Assembly: GCA_002440885.1 (NCBI GenBank)
Contig: DJVY01000211.1
Coordinates: 1-6,135, forward strand
Reading direction: 5' to 3'
DNA: 6,135 nt
DNA from: Bacteroidales bacterium UBA6244
GTDB taxonomy: Bacteria; Bacteroidota; Bacteroidia; Bacteroidales; F082
Part shown: piece by piece, positions 1 through 6,135 of the stretch
How positions within the stretch are numbered: position 1 is the first letter of the stretch
Layout of the letters: each line of letters begins with the position of its first letter
Translations under genes and position numbers: made by a program
Notes under the pieces: model-generated
What the model was told of the DNA's origin: nothing
The model's database searches: none
The model's input: the letters and a program-made list of their open reading frames with translations, nothing else

Positions 1-35
1 TCTCAAATTTTTAAACAGTCACTTAATAGTTATAT

Positions 36-1643
36 TTACCTTTTCACCCATTTCCCGCTTTGCAGCGTTTCGGTTTGGTTGGTTATGCGGTAAAAATAAA
101 CACCTGCTGCAAAATCCTGTGTATCCAAAACCGTTTTGCTGTTATTCATTTCGAGCGTGCTACCGACTTGCCCAAAAACATTCATGATTTGGATTTGGTA
201 ATTATTTGCACTTTGTGCTGCATTGTTTTCAAAAACAAGATAGTTATCAACGGGATTGGGATAAACCTTTATTTCGTTTGCACTTGCAGTGGCTGTTATT
301 AAACCTACGGTATCCGGCAGCGCGATTTCGAAAATCCAGGCGTTATAACCTTCAAATGTGCCACACTGAACATCATAGGTTGGGCTACCTTTTGTAGAGG
401 CTGCAATCACGTAATTATAATCGCTTTTCTTCAGTATAGTATGAGGATTCTTTAACCTTTGAGAACTAACGCCGCCATAGCAGCGCTGCCATTCAATGTC
501 CCCGCTTTCATCTAGTTTTACAACCCATATATCAGTATGTGTACCAGAATGAGAATGATTGCCGCTTACATCGCCATCGTTTGACTTTGTAGTGCCAAAC
601 ACAATAAACCCGCCATCTGCTGTTTGTGTAATATAAGTCGGACTATCAAGATCATAACCTCCCAGGCATTTCTGCCAGATGATCTCCATCTGCTCGTTCA
701 ACCTGACCACCCATATATCATTCGAGCCACCAGGTGGGCCTCCCGGAGGTCCATGCAAGCCTGACACATCCCCATCATTGGAACTAGCACTGGCGACGAA
801 GACATAGCCGTTGTCAAGTTCAATTAGATTGTAACCTAAGTCGTAGTGGCTGCCACCATAGCAATGCTGCGCCAGGATATTGCCCTGCAAATCCAGTTCA
901 ACTATCCATACATCAGCCCATTCCCCATCAGGATAGCATTCAACCAGACCGCCATGCAACTGGGCTGCACCTAACATCATGATGTTGCCTGCACTGTTGA
1001 TCATCATTGATATGCCATTGTCCAACCCGTTGTTGCCCAAGGTGATCTCCCACTCAATATTGCCAAGGGAATCGCATTTAACTATCCAATTATCATACGA
1101 GCCATAATAATTACTAATATCGCCACCGCTCGTACTGATTCTGGCAAGCATTGCAAAGCCTCCATCAGCTGTAAGTATCATATCACGAGGTTCATCTGTA
1201 CCCCAGCTTCCATAGCATTTTTCCCACAATAAGACCCCTTCTCCATTGATCTTTACTACCCATAGGTCGCCATTCCCTTGGTTATAAGATTGAACATCCC
1301 CATCAGTTGACCCTGTCATTCCGAAAACATAAAACTCGTTGTTTCCGATGCTAATTATTTTTTGTGGAGAATCATAACCTGATCCTCCAACACATTTTTC
1401 CCACAATAGTGTCCCGTTTGAGTCTATATTCACTATCCAAATATCATACGATCCATGATAATTTGTTAAGCCCTCACCTGATTGCACTTCAACTGCCAGC
1501 ATATAACCGTTCTCAGTTGGTGCTATACCAAATGCATAATCAAGATCAGCGGTTCCATAGCATTGCTGCCAGATTATTTCAGGCACCTGTGCAGAGGCAT
1601 TAAAAGCAAAAAACATCAACACAGCACTTATAAATTTTTTCAT
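36..1643 (-). CDS. Secreted seven-repeat (beta-propeller-like) protein with T9SS type A sorting domain
   Basis: This 535-residue protein is probably exported by Sec and then by the type IX secretion system to the cell surface or medium. I see a signal peptide at residues 1-18 (MKK, hydrophobic core, cleavage after ASA before Q19). Seven repeats of about 56-68 residues begin near residues 25, 81, 140, 198, 258, 323 and 385. Each follows the pattern W-[QE]-x-C-[YVL]-G, ...DGGF..., S-x-DGDVS, [DN]-[IL]-W-[IV]-V-K-[LI]-D, which suggests one blade each of a seven-bladed propeller. A C-terminal sorting domain spans about 458-535 (VYPNP at 460-464, late AAGVYFYRI strand, terminal KWVKR). I chose ATG 1643 rather than the in-frame ATG at 1667: the upstream codons would add a basic, aromatic stretch before a normal signal peptide, and ATG 1667 lies inside a terminator hairpin. 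The stop is TAA at 36-38. Ligand and exact role are unknown; adhesion or a structural surface role is inference. Being a secreted T9SS cargo is well supported. Confidence 0.9.
   Translation of the reverse strand: MKKFISAVLMFFAFNASAQVPEIIWQQCYGTADLDYAFGIAPTENGYMLAVEVQSGEGLTNYHGSYDIWIVNIDSNGTLLWEKCVGGSGYDSPQKIISIGNNEFYVFGMTGSTDGDVQSYNQGNGDLWVVKINGEGVLLWEKCYGSWGTDEPRDMILTADGGFAMLARISTSGGDISNYYGSYDNWIVKCDSLGNIEWEITLGNNGLDNGISMMINSAGNIMMLGAAQLHGGLVECYPDGEWADVWIVELDLQGNILAQHCYGGSHYDLGYNLIELDNGYVFVASASSNDGDVSGLHGPPGGPPGGSNDIWVVRLNEQMEIIWQKCLGGYDLDSPTYITQTADGGFIVFGTTKSNDGDVSGNHSHSGTHTDIWVVKLDESGDIEWQRCYGGVSSQRLKNPHTILKKSDYNYVIAASTKGSPTYDVQCGTFEGYNAWIFEIALPDTVGLITATASANEIKVYPNPVDNYLVFENNAAQSANNYQIQIMNVFGQVGSTLEMNNSKTVLDTQDFAAGVYFYRITNQTETLQSGKWVKR
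309..1571 (-). repeat. Seven tandem protein repeats (W-x-x-C-Y-G-G / DGDVS / D-I-W-V-V-K type)
   Basis: Within the 535-residue protein, seven degenerate tandem units of about 56-68 residues run without a break from the end of the signal peptide to the sorting domain. Units 1, 2, 3, 5, 6 and 7 keep the cysteine of the CYGG-like start. Unit 4 replaces it (WEITLG) and also loses the DGDVS element. Unit 5 starts with A instead of W and carries an extra PPGGPPGG insertion. Unit 7 lacks the DGDVS motif. Such units are widespread in T9SS cargo proteins and seven is a typical propeller count; the fold itself is inferred. Confidence 0.8.
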
Positions 1644-1650
1644 CGTTCTA

Positions 1651-1690
1651 TAAAAAAAGCGAACCATTCCCCGCTAAGGGAATGGTTCGC
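1651..1690 (-). terminator. Intrinsic terminator of the large surface-protein gene
   Basis: A perfect 13-bp inverted repeat (arms 1659-1671 and 1678-1690, GCGAACCATTCCC and its complement) surrounds a 6-base loop. On the minus strand it is followed at once by seven T (1658 down to 1652). The stem starts 9 bases after the TAA of the upstream gene (1700-1702), so it should end that transcript. Its T-run stops only 8 bases before the ATG at 1643 of the next gene, and the stem contains the alternative ATG at 1667, which argues against that start. On the plus strand the bases after the stem are only moderately T-rich, so it is probably one-directional. Confidence 0.9.
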
Positions 1691-1699
1691 GAGGTTTGT

Positions 1700-4600
1700 T
1701 TATTGTATAATTAATTTACCATTTTTACTTATTGCTCCGGTTTTAAGTGTGTACAAATACACGCCTTTCTTCACATCACGGATGTCCCACAGCTGTTGGC
1801 CTTGCTTTGTTGTGATAACAATGGCGGTGATGTTTCTGCCTTGTACATCGCTAATTTGTAAAACTGCTTCGTTTGTATGCACAGGCAGCATATAGTCGAA
1901 AGCTACCCAACTGCTGGCAGGATTAGGCGATGCCTTGATAACCAGGCCGTTGTCAGGTTCATTACCGGGCATTGCCACCGCGCTTTTCAATGCCGTTGCA
2001 TCGTCCACTGGCAGGCAGTTGCAGTAATGGTAGTCGTAAGCATATTCCAGTATTCCCTTGGCCATTAGTGCTGCCTCGCCGCTTGCATTTTCGGCAAAGT
2101 CAAGCAATACGTCCACTTCGAGGCTGTCTAACTCGTAAATGGTACGATTCTGCTGTTGCCAAGCCAGCTGCATTTGCATCATGCTCTTGTAATCGTTGTA
2201 TTCGGAAAGCGCATCGCCTTCCAGCGCGCGTGTAGCAGGTATCAGGTCGAGCATGGCTTGAGCCGCAGCGTAATTATTTTCGGCAAGGTAAGCCGAAACA
2301 ATTTGCTTATCGGCATTCAGGTTATCCAGGTTGTTGAGCCAGGTGCGCAGGTAGGTATAATCTGTTAGCGTATCGTTGAGGCAACTGCGTAGCAGCTTAT
2401 AGGCAGCCTGTGTTTTGCCTGCCTGATAACTGGCCATATCCTGCAGCAAGATGGTTTTGTAGGTGATACCACCTGCCAATTGCCTCAGGATAGAGATCAT
2501 ATAGGCCGGCAGAGGCTGCTCCTTGTTTTCGAGATGACTGATCAGCTCCTCTTTGCGAAGCTCATCCGGATTGGCAGACAGTATTTCGAAGAGAATGCTT
2601 TCGGGCAGCACATCGGTTTTGTCGGCAGCCGCCACCAGCACTTCTTTTGATAAATGAGGTGAGTTGCCCAATAATTCAGCTCTCAGCTCCCACATATCCG
2701 AAGGCCAGGCGGTTTCTACTTCGCTTTTCAGGGCTTGGGTATTTCCGCCATCTGTCAGGTTGTCGAAAAGGGATTTCACATTGTTGAAATCAGTCAGGTT
2801 GTTGGCAAATGCCAGTTCAGCCACTTGTTTTTCAGCAGCGGTAAGCACAACATCCTCTATGGTTCCGCCACCGCCGCCATAATTCGAGGGGCAGGTGTTG
2901 GTACCCGCATTGGGAATTGGCAATACGTAAAAAGGCGTATAATATACAGGCGGATTGGTGTTGTATAAGTAGTTGATTACCTGTGTGCCTGTGTTTTTAA
3001 AATGACCATCAGGCCATTGCACACCGCTTGAGAAGCTGTTGCCCGCCTCCTTGTTTATAGTTCCCTGGTAGCCTCTGATTTGTGGTCGCTCACCCCCTGT
3101 CACAATAAAATCCCTGTTGTTCCCGGTGTTAGTATTGCACTGGTATTCGAGGCCAAACTGATCGTCATTTTGATACCTATTATCCCCTTCGGCAAAATTG
3201 CCATAGCTTAATCCGTTGAAGGTATTCTTGTAGATGATATCGTATTCAGTTTTGCTGTCTTTGCATAGGATACCGGTATAATAGCCTGTCGGCGCGCCGC
3301 TTGCTTTCGTGAAGTAGTTTTCCTCAATAGAAAATCCGTTGGCACCTGTCATGTATATCCCAAATCCGGAGGCATCCTTGCTTTCTTCTTCGCAGAGACT
3401 TTGTTCCTTGGTATTATACCCCAGATGAAACTCGGAATATAGAACAACAAAATTATCTACTTCTAAATTGTAAATACCATAGGTATTGTGGTTAAAGTGG
3501 GTACGGCTTATATTAAATGTATTTAAGTTTGTTTTGTCGTTTGTAGTATAAATTCCATAGGTAAATCCATTGAATGTGCTGTTTTGCCAATCGCTGCAGG
3601 GAATAGTAGGACTATTGCAATTTGCTTTTGTACTAAATCCGGCACTGTAGGCTCCAATGCCCATATTCCATGCAGAAACATTAGGAGCATCTGTGGCCAG
3701 GCTAAAGTCGCAGGCAATAAAGTTTACACCTTTAACATGGCTCAGGTCAACATGCTTGGCAAAGGTGTGCGAACCAATATAGTCACTATTGAGTACGAAA
3801 TCGCAATTTTTGAACAAGGCTCGGTAACTCATTTCGTCACTGTTGTAGGGATTATAATTTTGGTAGTAAAGTGCATGAACTGATTTGTTGTTGTTTAGGA
3901 AAACCGTGTTATAAGCAATAACAATGCCGCCGGTAGTAGCGATATTGCCCGGATTCCACAAGGCAACAGCATCAACTGCATTTTCAATGACGGCGTCGTT
4001 AAGCTCTAAGTAGCCTTGTGCCATGTTACCCTGTGTATCAGGCCATTGGTGAGCATTTCTGTTTCCCCAGACCTGGATACCCTGCCACATATCATCACAC
4101 CCAATGTAGTTTGATAAGTTTGAGTTATTCAATATCAATTCACCACCCGGTTCGATTATTATTTTCGCAAACTTTCCAAATTGTAAATCACAATTTTCCA
4201 TAGTAACTTTTGTACCGGATTTAACTCTGATACCAGTTAAAAACGAGCTTTGCATATTATTTATTGTCTGTGGATAAGGCTGGTTAAAAACCAATTCCTC
4301 ATTATAGTCGAATAGATTTGGATCAATTTCAACCCTAACTTCATCACAGATCACATCACCTATGGCATCTGTTATACAACATTGATAGGTTCCCTCTTCC
4401 AAATTTGTTATTGTCTGCGTTGTTTGACCTCCAGGCGACCAATTGTAGGTATAGGGCGGTGTACCACCAATTGGTGTTGCTGTAGCAGTACCATCATTAT
4501 GCCCCGGACAAGTAAGATAGGTTGATGTAAGCTCAATACCCAATTGTGAATATAACTTCTTGTCCTCCGGCAGTTTATAGATAGTTATATCAGCGCCTAA

Positions 4601-5431
4601 ATAACTCTTTATATTTAGAGAAGTTACTGCCTGTGGGTTAAAAGTGTTATTTGACGGATCTATTCTTCCAAGATTATTACCATTGTTAGAAACAGCATAA
4701 ATGAATCCATCAGCTGCTTTTTGTAGAAAGGTACTGCTAAAATTATCAGTATTATTAAGTTTCCCTACTACCTGATTTGTTGAATAATTAATTTGATAAA
4801 TTCCTCCATTTGTGCCTCCGCATGATGCATAAATTGAATTATTATTAGGATAATCTGCAAACTCAACACCATAAACAAAAGGAGTGTTTATTTGAATCTT
4901 AGCACTTGATGAATACGTTCCCTGCGGTGTAAGATTTACAATAAAAACATGGTTGCTTTCGGTTGTCCGATGTGTACACCATGTCAAAGTCAATTCGTTT
5001 TGGCTCAATTCAAGATTATGTCCCCAAAAAAAATCTCCATCATTTAGAGTTGGGTCACTACTATCTACAATTGTGCTTACGAATGAAACGCCAGAAGCAG
5101 TAATGCTATATTTGTATAGCCCCGACAATAAACTCTTTACAATATACATCTCCCTTGAAGCATTTTTTTCTTCAGCAATTGCAAATGCAGCATTTTCAGT
5201 TGTAGTAGTTATCAAGTTATCAGATATCAAAATGGGTGTAGATGTTGAACAGTCCACTTCTGCATATCTTAATGCCCCGTCGTAGGGAGCGATCCAACCA
5301 TAAATAATAAAATATTTATCAGGTTGACCGGGAACATTAATGATCTCCATTTCATATTGCCTCCCACTTCCACTCGAATTCAGATAGGCAACAAAAGATG
5401 AGTTTTCATCATATATTACATAATCTTTCAC
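1700..5431 (-). CDS. Main fragment of a split surface protein: propeller-like, SprB repeat, beta-helix, helical region, T9SS sorting domain
   Basis: A 1243-codon frame opens with GTG at 5431, directly after an in-frame TAA, and ends with TAA at 1700-1702. Reading from the GTG, residues about 1-295 resemble the beta-propeller part of gliding-associated T9SS proteins (GGIYQINYSTN; FLQKAADGFIYAV). Residues about 305-369 are a SprB-type repeat (TCPGHNDGTATATPIGGTPP, then YTYNW and the TNLEEGTYQC strand). About 374-840 is asparagine- and aromatic-rich with short strands, resembling a right-handed parallel beta-helix. A GGGGG linker follows near 851-855. About 860-1140 is alpha-helical and solenoid-like, ending in a CNC motif. 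A T9SS sorting domain covers about 1164-1243 (SPNP at 1168-1171, late KKGVYLYTL). It has no signal peptide; that is encoded in the 67-codon frame just upstream in the same phase. Alone, this product would stay in the cytoplasm. The intact protein was probably a 1311-residue surface adhesin or structural protein; its ligand is unknown. Confidence 0.85.
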   Translation of the reverse strand: MKDYVIYDENSSFVAYLNSSGSGRQYEMEIINVPGQPDKYFIIYGWIAPYDGALRYAEVDCSTSTPILISDNLITTTTENAAFAIAEEKNASREMYIVKSLLSGLYKYSITASGVSFVSTIVDSSDPTLNDGDFFWGHNLELSQNELTLTWCTHRTTESNHVFIVNLTPQGTYSSSAKIQINTPFVYGVEFADYPNNNSIYASCGGTNGGIYQINYSTNQVVGKLNNTDNFSSTFLQKAADGFIYAVSNNGNNLGRIDPSNNTFNPQAVTSLNIKSYLGADITIYKLPEDKKLYSQLGIELTSTYLTCPGHNDGTATATPIGGTPPYTYNWSPGGQTTQTITNLEEGTYQCCITDAIGDVICDEVRVEIDPNLFDYNEELVFNQPYPQTINNMQSSFLTGIRVKSGTKVTMENCDLQFGKFAKIIIEPGGELILNNSNLSNYIGCDDMWQGIQVWGNRNAHQWPDTQGNMAQGYLELNDAVIENAVDAVALWNPGNIATTGGIVIAYNTVFLNNNKSVHALYYQNYNPYNSDEMSYRALFKNCDFVLNSDYIGSHTFAKHVDLSHVKGVNFIACDFSLATDAPNVSAWNMGIGAYSAGFSTKANCNSPTIPCSDWQNSTFNGFTYGIYTTNDKTNLNTFNISRTHFNHNTYGIYNLEVDNFVVLYSEFHLGYNTKEQSLCEEESKDASGFGIYMTGANGFSIEENYFTKASGAPTGYYTGILCKDSKTEYDIIYKNTFNGLSYGNFAEGDNRYQNDDQFGLEYQCNTNTGNNRDFIVTGGERPQIRGYQGTINKEAGNSFSSGVQWPDGHFKNTGTQVINYLYNTNPPVYYTPFYVLPIPNAGTNTCPSNYGGGGGTIEDVVLTAAEKQVAELAFANNLTDFNNVKSLFDNLTDGGNTQALKSEVETAWPSDMWELRAELLGNSPHLSKEVLVAAADKTDVLPESILFEILSANPDELRKEELISHLENKEQPLPAYMISILRQLAGGITYKTILLQDMASYQAGKTQAAYKLLRSCLNDTLTDYTYLRTWLNNLDNLNADKQIVSAYLAENNYAAAQAMLDLIPATRALEGDALSEYNDYKSMMQMQLAWQQQNRTIYELDSLEVDVLLDFAENASGEAALMAKGILEYAYDYHYCNCLPVDDATALKSAVAMPGNEPDNGLVIKASPNPASSWVAFDYMLPVHTNEAVLQISDVQGRNITAIVITTKQGQQLWDIRDVKKGVYLYTLKTGAISKNGKLIIQ

Positions 5432-5434
5432 TTA
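5432..5434 (-). other. In-frame TAA stop that splits the surface-protein gene
   Basis: On the minus strand the codons read GAG CTT CTG TTT TAA GTG AAA GAT TAT. The TAA occupies the position of the aromatic residue expected after LLF, and GTG follows with no spacing. A ribosome could in principle reinitiate on this GTG, but that product would have no export signal. Confidence 0.85.
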
Positions 5435-5635
5435 AAACAGAAGCTCACCATTGTTCTTATAAGCTGCTGCTGAAACGTAAAAAGAACTAGAACTGGAGGA
5501 GATAGTACTAACAACAGGACCGGAACTATAAAAGTCAATTTGATAAGGGGGAATAACCCAGCTACCGTGATCCTGTGCAAACGAGTAAATGCCTAATGTG
5601 GCAAATATAATTATTAGTAGAACTATTTTTTTCAT
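5432..5635 (-). CDS. N-terminal fragment (signal peptide) of the split T9SS surface protein
   Basis: A 67-codon frame starts at ATG 5635 and stops at TAA 5432-5434. The product has a classic signal peptide (MKK, then a hydrophobic stretch VLLIIIFATLGIY, cleavage probably after SFA at residue 20, before Q21). About 46 mature residues follow, including a serine run near 45-50, and it ends in GELLF. The next codon after the stop continues in the same phase as VKDYVIYDE, so this is the start of the 1243-codon gene and not an independent small gene. In gliding-associated T9SS proteins this point normally reads G-x-L-L-F-Y followed by a short polar turn, so the stop replaces the expected tyrosine. 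If translated alone, it would release a short secreted peptide with no sorting domain. No Shine-Dalgarno sequence precedes the ATG; the stretch is A/T-rich, as is common in Bacteroidota. Confidence 0.75.
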   Translation of the reverse strand: MKKIVLLIIIFATLGIYSFAQDHGSWVIPPYQIDFYSSGPVVSTISSSSSSFYVSAAAYKNNGELLF

Positions 5636-5828
5636 GATTTTTAATATTTGATCTGCGTTGTAACGAAAATGGATAATTTCCGTTTAGTATTTCAATTTAT
5701 TGAATCGTTCAACGCAAAAATTAACATTCCAAATTATTTGATTTTTGTGAATGAAAGTTGACGTCTTAAATTTGATAATCAATACCAATGCATAGTAAGT
5801 ATTCAACAATCATTAAACCCAATGGCTG
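5636..5828 (-). promoter_or_regulatory. A/T-rich leader upstream of the split surface-protein gene, with nested inverted repeats
   Basis: This non-coding stretch should contain the promoter and 5' leader of the gene starting at 5635. I found no full match to the Bacteroidota promoter pattern (TTG, about 20 bases, TAnnTTTG). The nearest is AATTTTTG on the minus strand at 5722-5715, without a convincing upstream TTG, so I do not call a promoter. Two repeats stand out. An imperfect inverted repeat has arms GCGTTGTAACG (5655-5665) and CGTTCAACGC (5706-5715), ten pairs with one bulge. Between them lies a perfect palindrome, TTCAAT-TT-ATTGAA (5691-5704). They sit about 20-80 bases before the start codon and could form leader RNA structure or a protein-binding site. 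Confidence 0.4.
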
Positions 5829-5853
5829 CTATACCATATTAAAGTATAGCAGC
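5825..5853 (-). repeat. 10-bp perfect inverted repeat (stem-loop) at the end of the doubtful ORF
   Basis: The arms GCTGCTATAC (5825-5834) and GTATAGCAGC (5844-5853) are perfect complements around a 9-base loop. The TAG stop of the 70-codon frame (5829-5831) lies inside the left arm. No T-run follows on either strand, so a standard intrinsic terminator is not supported. It could be a terminator-like or attenuating hairpin, or a trace of an old mobile-element end. Confidence 0.55.
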
Positions 5854-6041
5854 TGCTGTATATCGAACTTATTCTTCCCCAGCCAAAAAATATATTTTGT
5901 GATACGATACACCGGCCAATAAACCCAACAGTAATTTGCTGACATATTGGTTAATTCAATAAGTGGTTCAGTAATCATGCCCTTAGACAACGAATCCTGA
6001 TGGTTTTGCCAGGCTCGTGTGCTGTGGTTATATTTTTTCAA
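5829..6041 (-). CDS. Doubtful small ORF of unknown function, possibly a gene remnant
   Basis: A 70-codon frame with a TTG start at 6041 ends in TAG at 5829-5831; an internal ATG at 5978 would give 49 codons. The product is not recognised. It has a basic, His/Gln-rich start (KKYNHSTRAWQNHQDS) and an aromatic-rich middle (YCWVYWPVYRITKYIFW) that is neither a clear signal peptide nor a clear transmembrane helix. The frame stays open for 16 codons before the TTG, back to an in-frame TGA (preceding TGT ACA CAA), so TTG is not a well-defined start and the frame may be the tail of a decayed larger gene. Coding status is uncertain. Confidence 0.2.
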   Translation of the reverse strand: MKKYNHSTRAWQNHQDSLSKGMITEPLIELTNMSANYCWVYWPVYRITKYIFWLGKNKFDIQQLLYFNMV

Positions 6042-6135
6042 AGGCGTTTTATTTTGGTATTGTGCTGCAAAGGCTGCTGCTTGTGTACATCAATAGGTTT
6101 CTGTAGTTAGCAACTGTGGCAGCCGCTTATTGGGC
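6042..6135. other. Window edge with no supported gene
   Basis: These 94 bases contain short GCTGCTGC-like stretches and stops in the relevant minus-strand frames. A neighbouring minus-strand phase reads AAATVANYRNLLMYTSSS before a stop, and the phase of the 70-codon frame picks up nearby as TQAAAFAAQYQNK. This could hint at a frameshifted old gene entering from beyond the window, but it is too short to judge. Confidence 0.25.

Larger units (their letters stand above)
1700..5635 (-). pseudogene. Probable single 1311-residue T9SS surface-protein gene interrupted by one nonsense codon
   Basis: The two minus-strand frames, 5635-5432 and 5431-1700, share one phase and are separated by a single TAA with no gap or frameshift. 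Joining them gives 67 + 1 + 1243 residues with one complete logic: signal peptide, surface domains, sorting domain. Each half lacks an end that the other supplies. TAA is one base from TAT or TAC (Tyr), which fits the G-x-L-L-F-Y family motif. The remaining 3.7 kb is fully open, so any inactivation is recent, or the stop is an assembly or sequencing error. Recoding of TAA is unlikely because both large genes here end in TAA. Confidence 0.7.

Noticed and set aside
1..35. Terminator after the seven-repeat gene
   Set aside because: Only weak A/T complementarity is visible in the 35 bases after the stop; no stem worth calling. The terminator may lie outside the window.
1644..1667. Extended start ATG 1667 for the seven-repeat protein
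   Set aside because: It falls inside the terminator stem and would place a basic, aromatic stretch (MVRFFYRT) before an already complete signal peptide starting at ATG 1643.
1482..1895. 137-codon plus-strand frame
   Set aside because: It lies antisense across the ends of both T9SS genes and the terminator; its product is low-quality (Cys/His/Ser-rich, no domain), as expected for a shadow frame.
3584..3883. 99-codon plus-strand frame and the 64-codon minus-strand frame at 3523-3717
   Set aside because: Both lie inside the beta-helix coding part of the large gene in other phases, with no recognisable domain and no start signal.
5432..5434. Reassigned or read-through TAA codon
   Set aside because: TAA is the terminal stop of both large genes here, and TAA followed by G is not a known leaky context, so a mutation or base-call error is more likely than recoding.
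5715..5750. Bacteroidota-type promoter (TTG / TAnnTTTG)
   Set aside because: Only a near match to the -7 element (AATTTTTG at 5722-5715) without a -33 TTG at the right distance.
1..6135. CRISPR array, tRNA/rRNA genes, intact insertion sequence
   Set aside because: No regularly spaced repeats, cloverleaf-like sequences or transposase frames were seen on either strand.

Overview
The window looks like chromosomal DNA of a member of the Bacteroidota, probably a gliding or surface-adhesin-rich lineage. Both large genes encode secreted proteins that begin with a Sec signal peptide and end in a type IX secretion system (T9SS) type A sorting domain, with the hallmark PNP motif and a C-terminal G-V-Y-x-Y strand. 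T9SS is essentially confined to this phylum. Translation starts lack clear Shine-Dalgarno sequences and the intergenic DNA is A/T-rich, which also fits. I cannot place the genus.

Everything convincing lies on the minus strand, so the transcription order runs from right to left. The right end (about 5636-6135) is sparse. It holds one doubtful 70-codon reading frame with a TTG start, a hairpin at the end of that frame, and a roughly 190-base leader containing nested inverted repeats. Next comes a very large surface-protein gene, 1700-5635. It reads as a single 1312-codon frame but is cut by an in-frame TAA at 5432-5434. This leaves a 67-residue fragment with the signal peptide and a 1243-residue fragment (GTG start) with the rest: an N-terminal propeller-like region, a SprB-type repeat, a long parallel beta-helix-like region, a glycine linker, an alpha-helical region and the T9SS sorting domain. 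A strong intrinsic terminator (13-bp perfect stem plus a run of seven T) follows at 1651-1690. The last gene, 36-1643, encodes a 535-residue T9SS cargo made of seven W-x-x-C-Y-G-G repeats, likely a seven-bladed beta-propeller.

The two large genes are not a pathway. They are neighbouring cell-surface or secreted structural/adhesive proteins that would share the same export route. The most interesting points are the nonsense codon, which falls exactly where the family motif G-x-L-L-F-Y should carry its tyrosine and which separates the export signal from the mature protein, and the terminator whose T-run ends only 8 bases before the next gene's start codon. No RNA genes, CRISPR array, insertion sequence or complete mobile element was seen.
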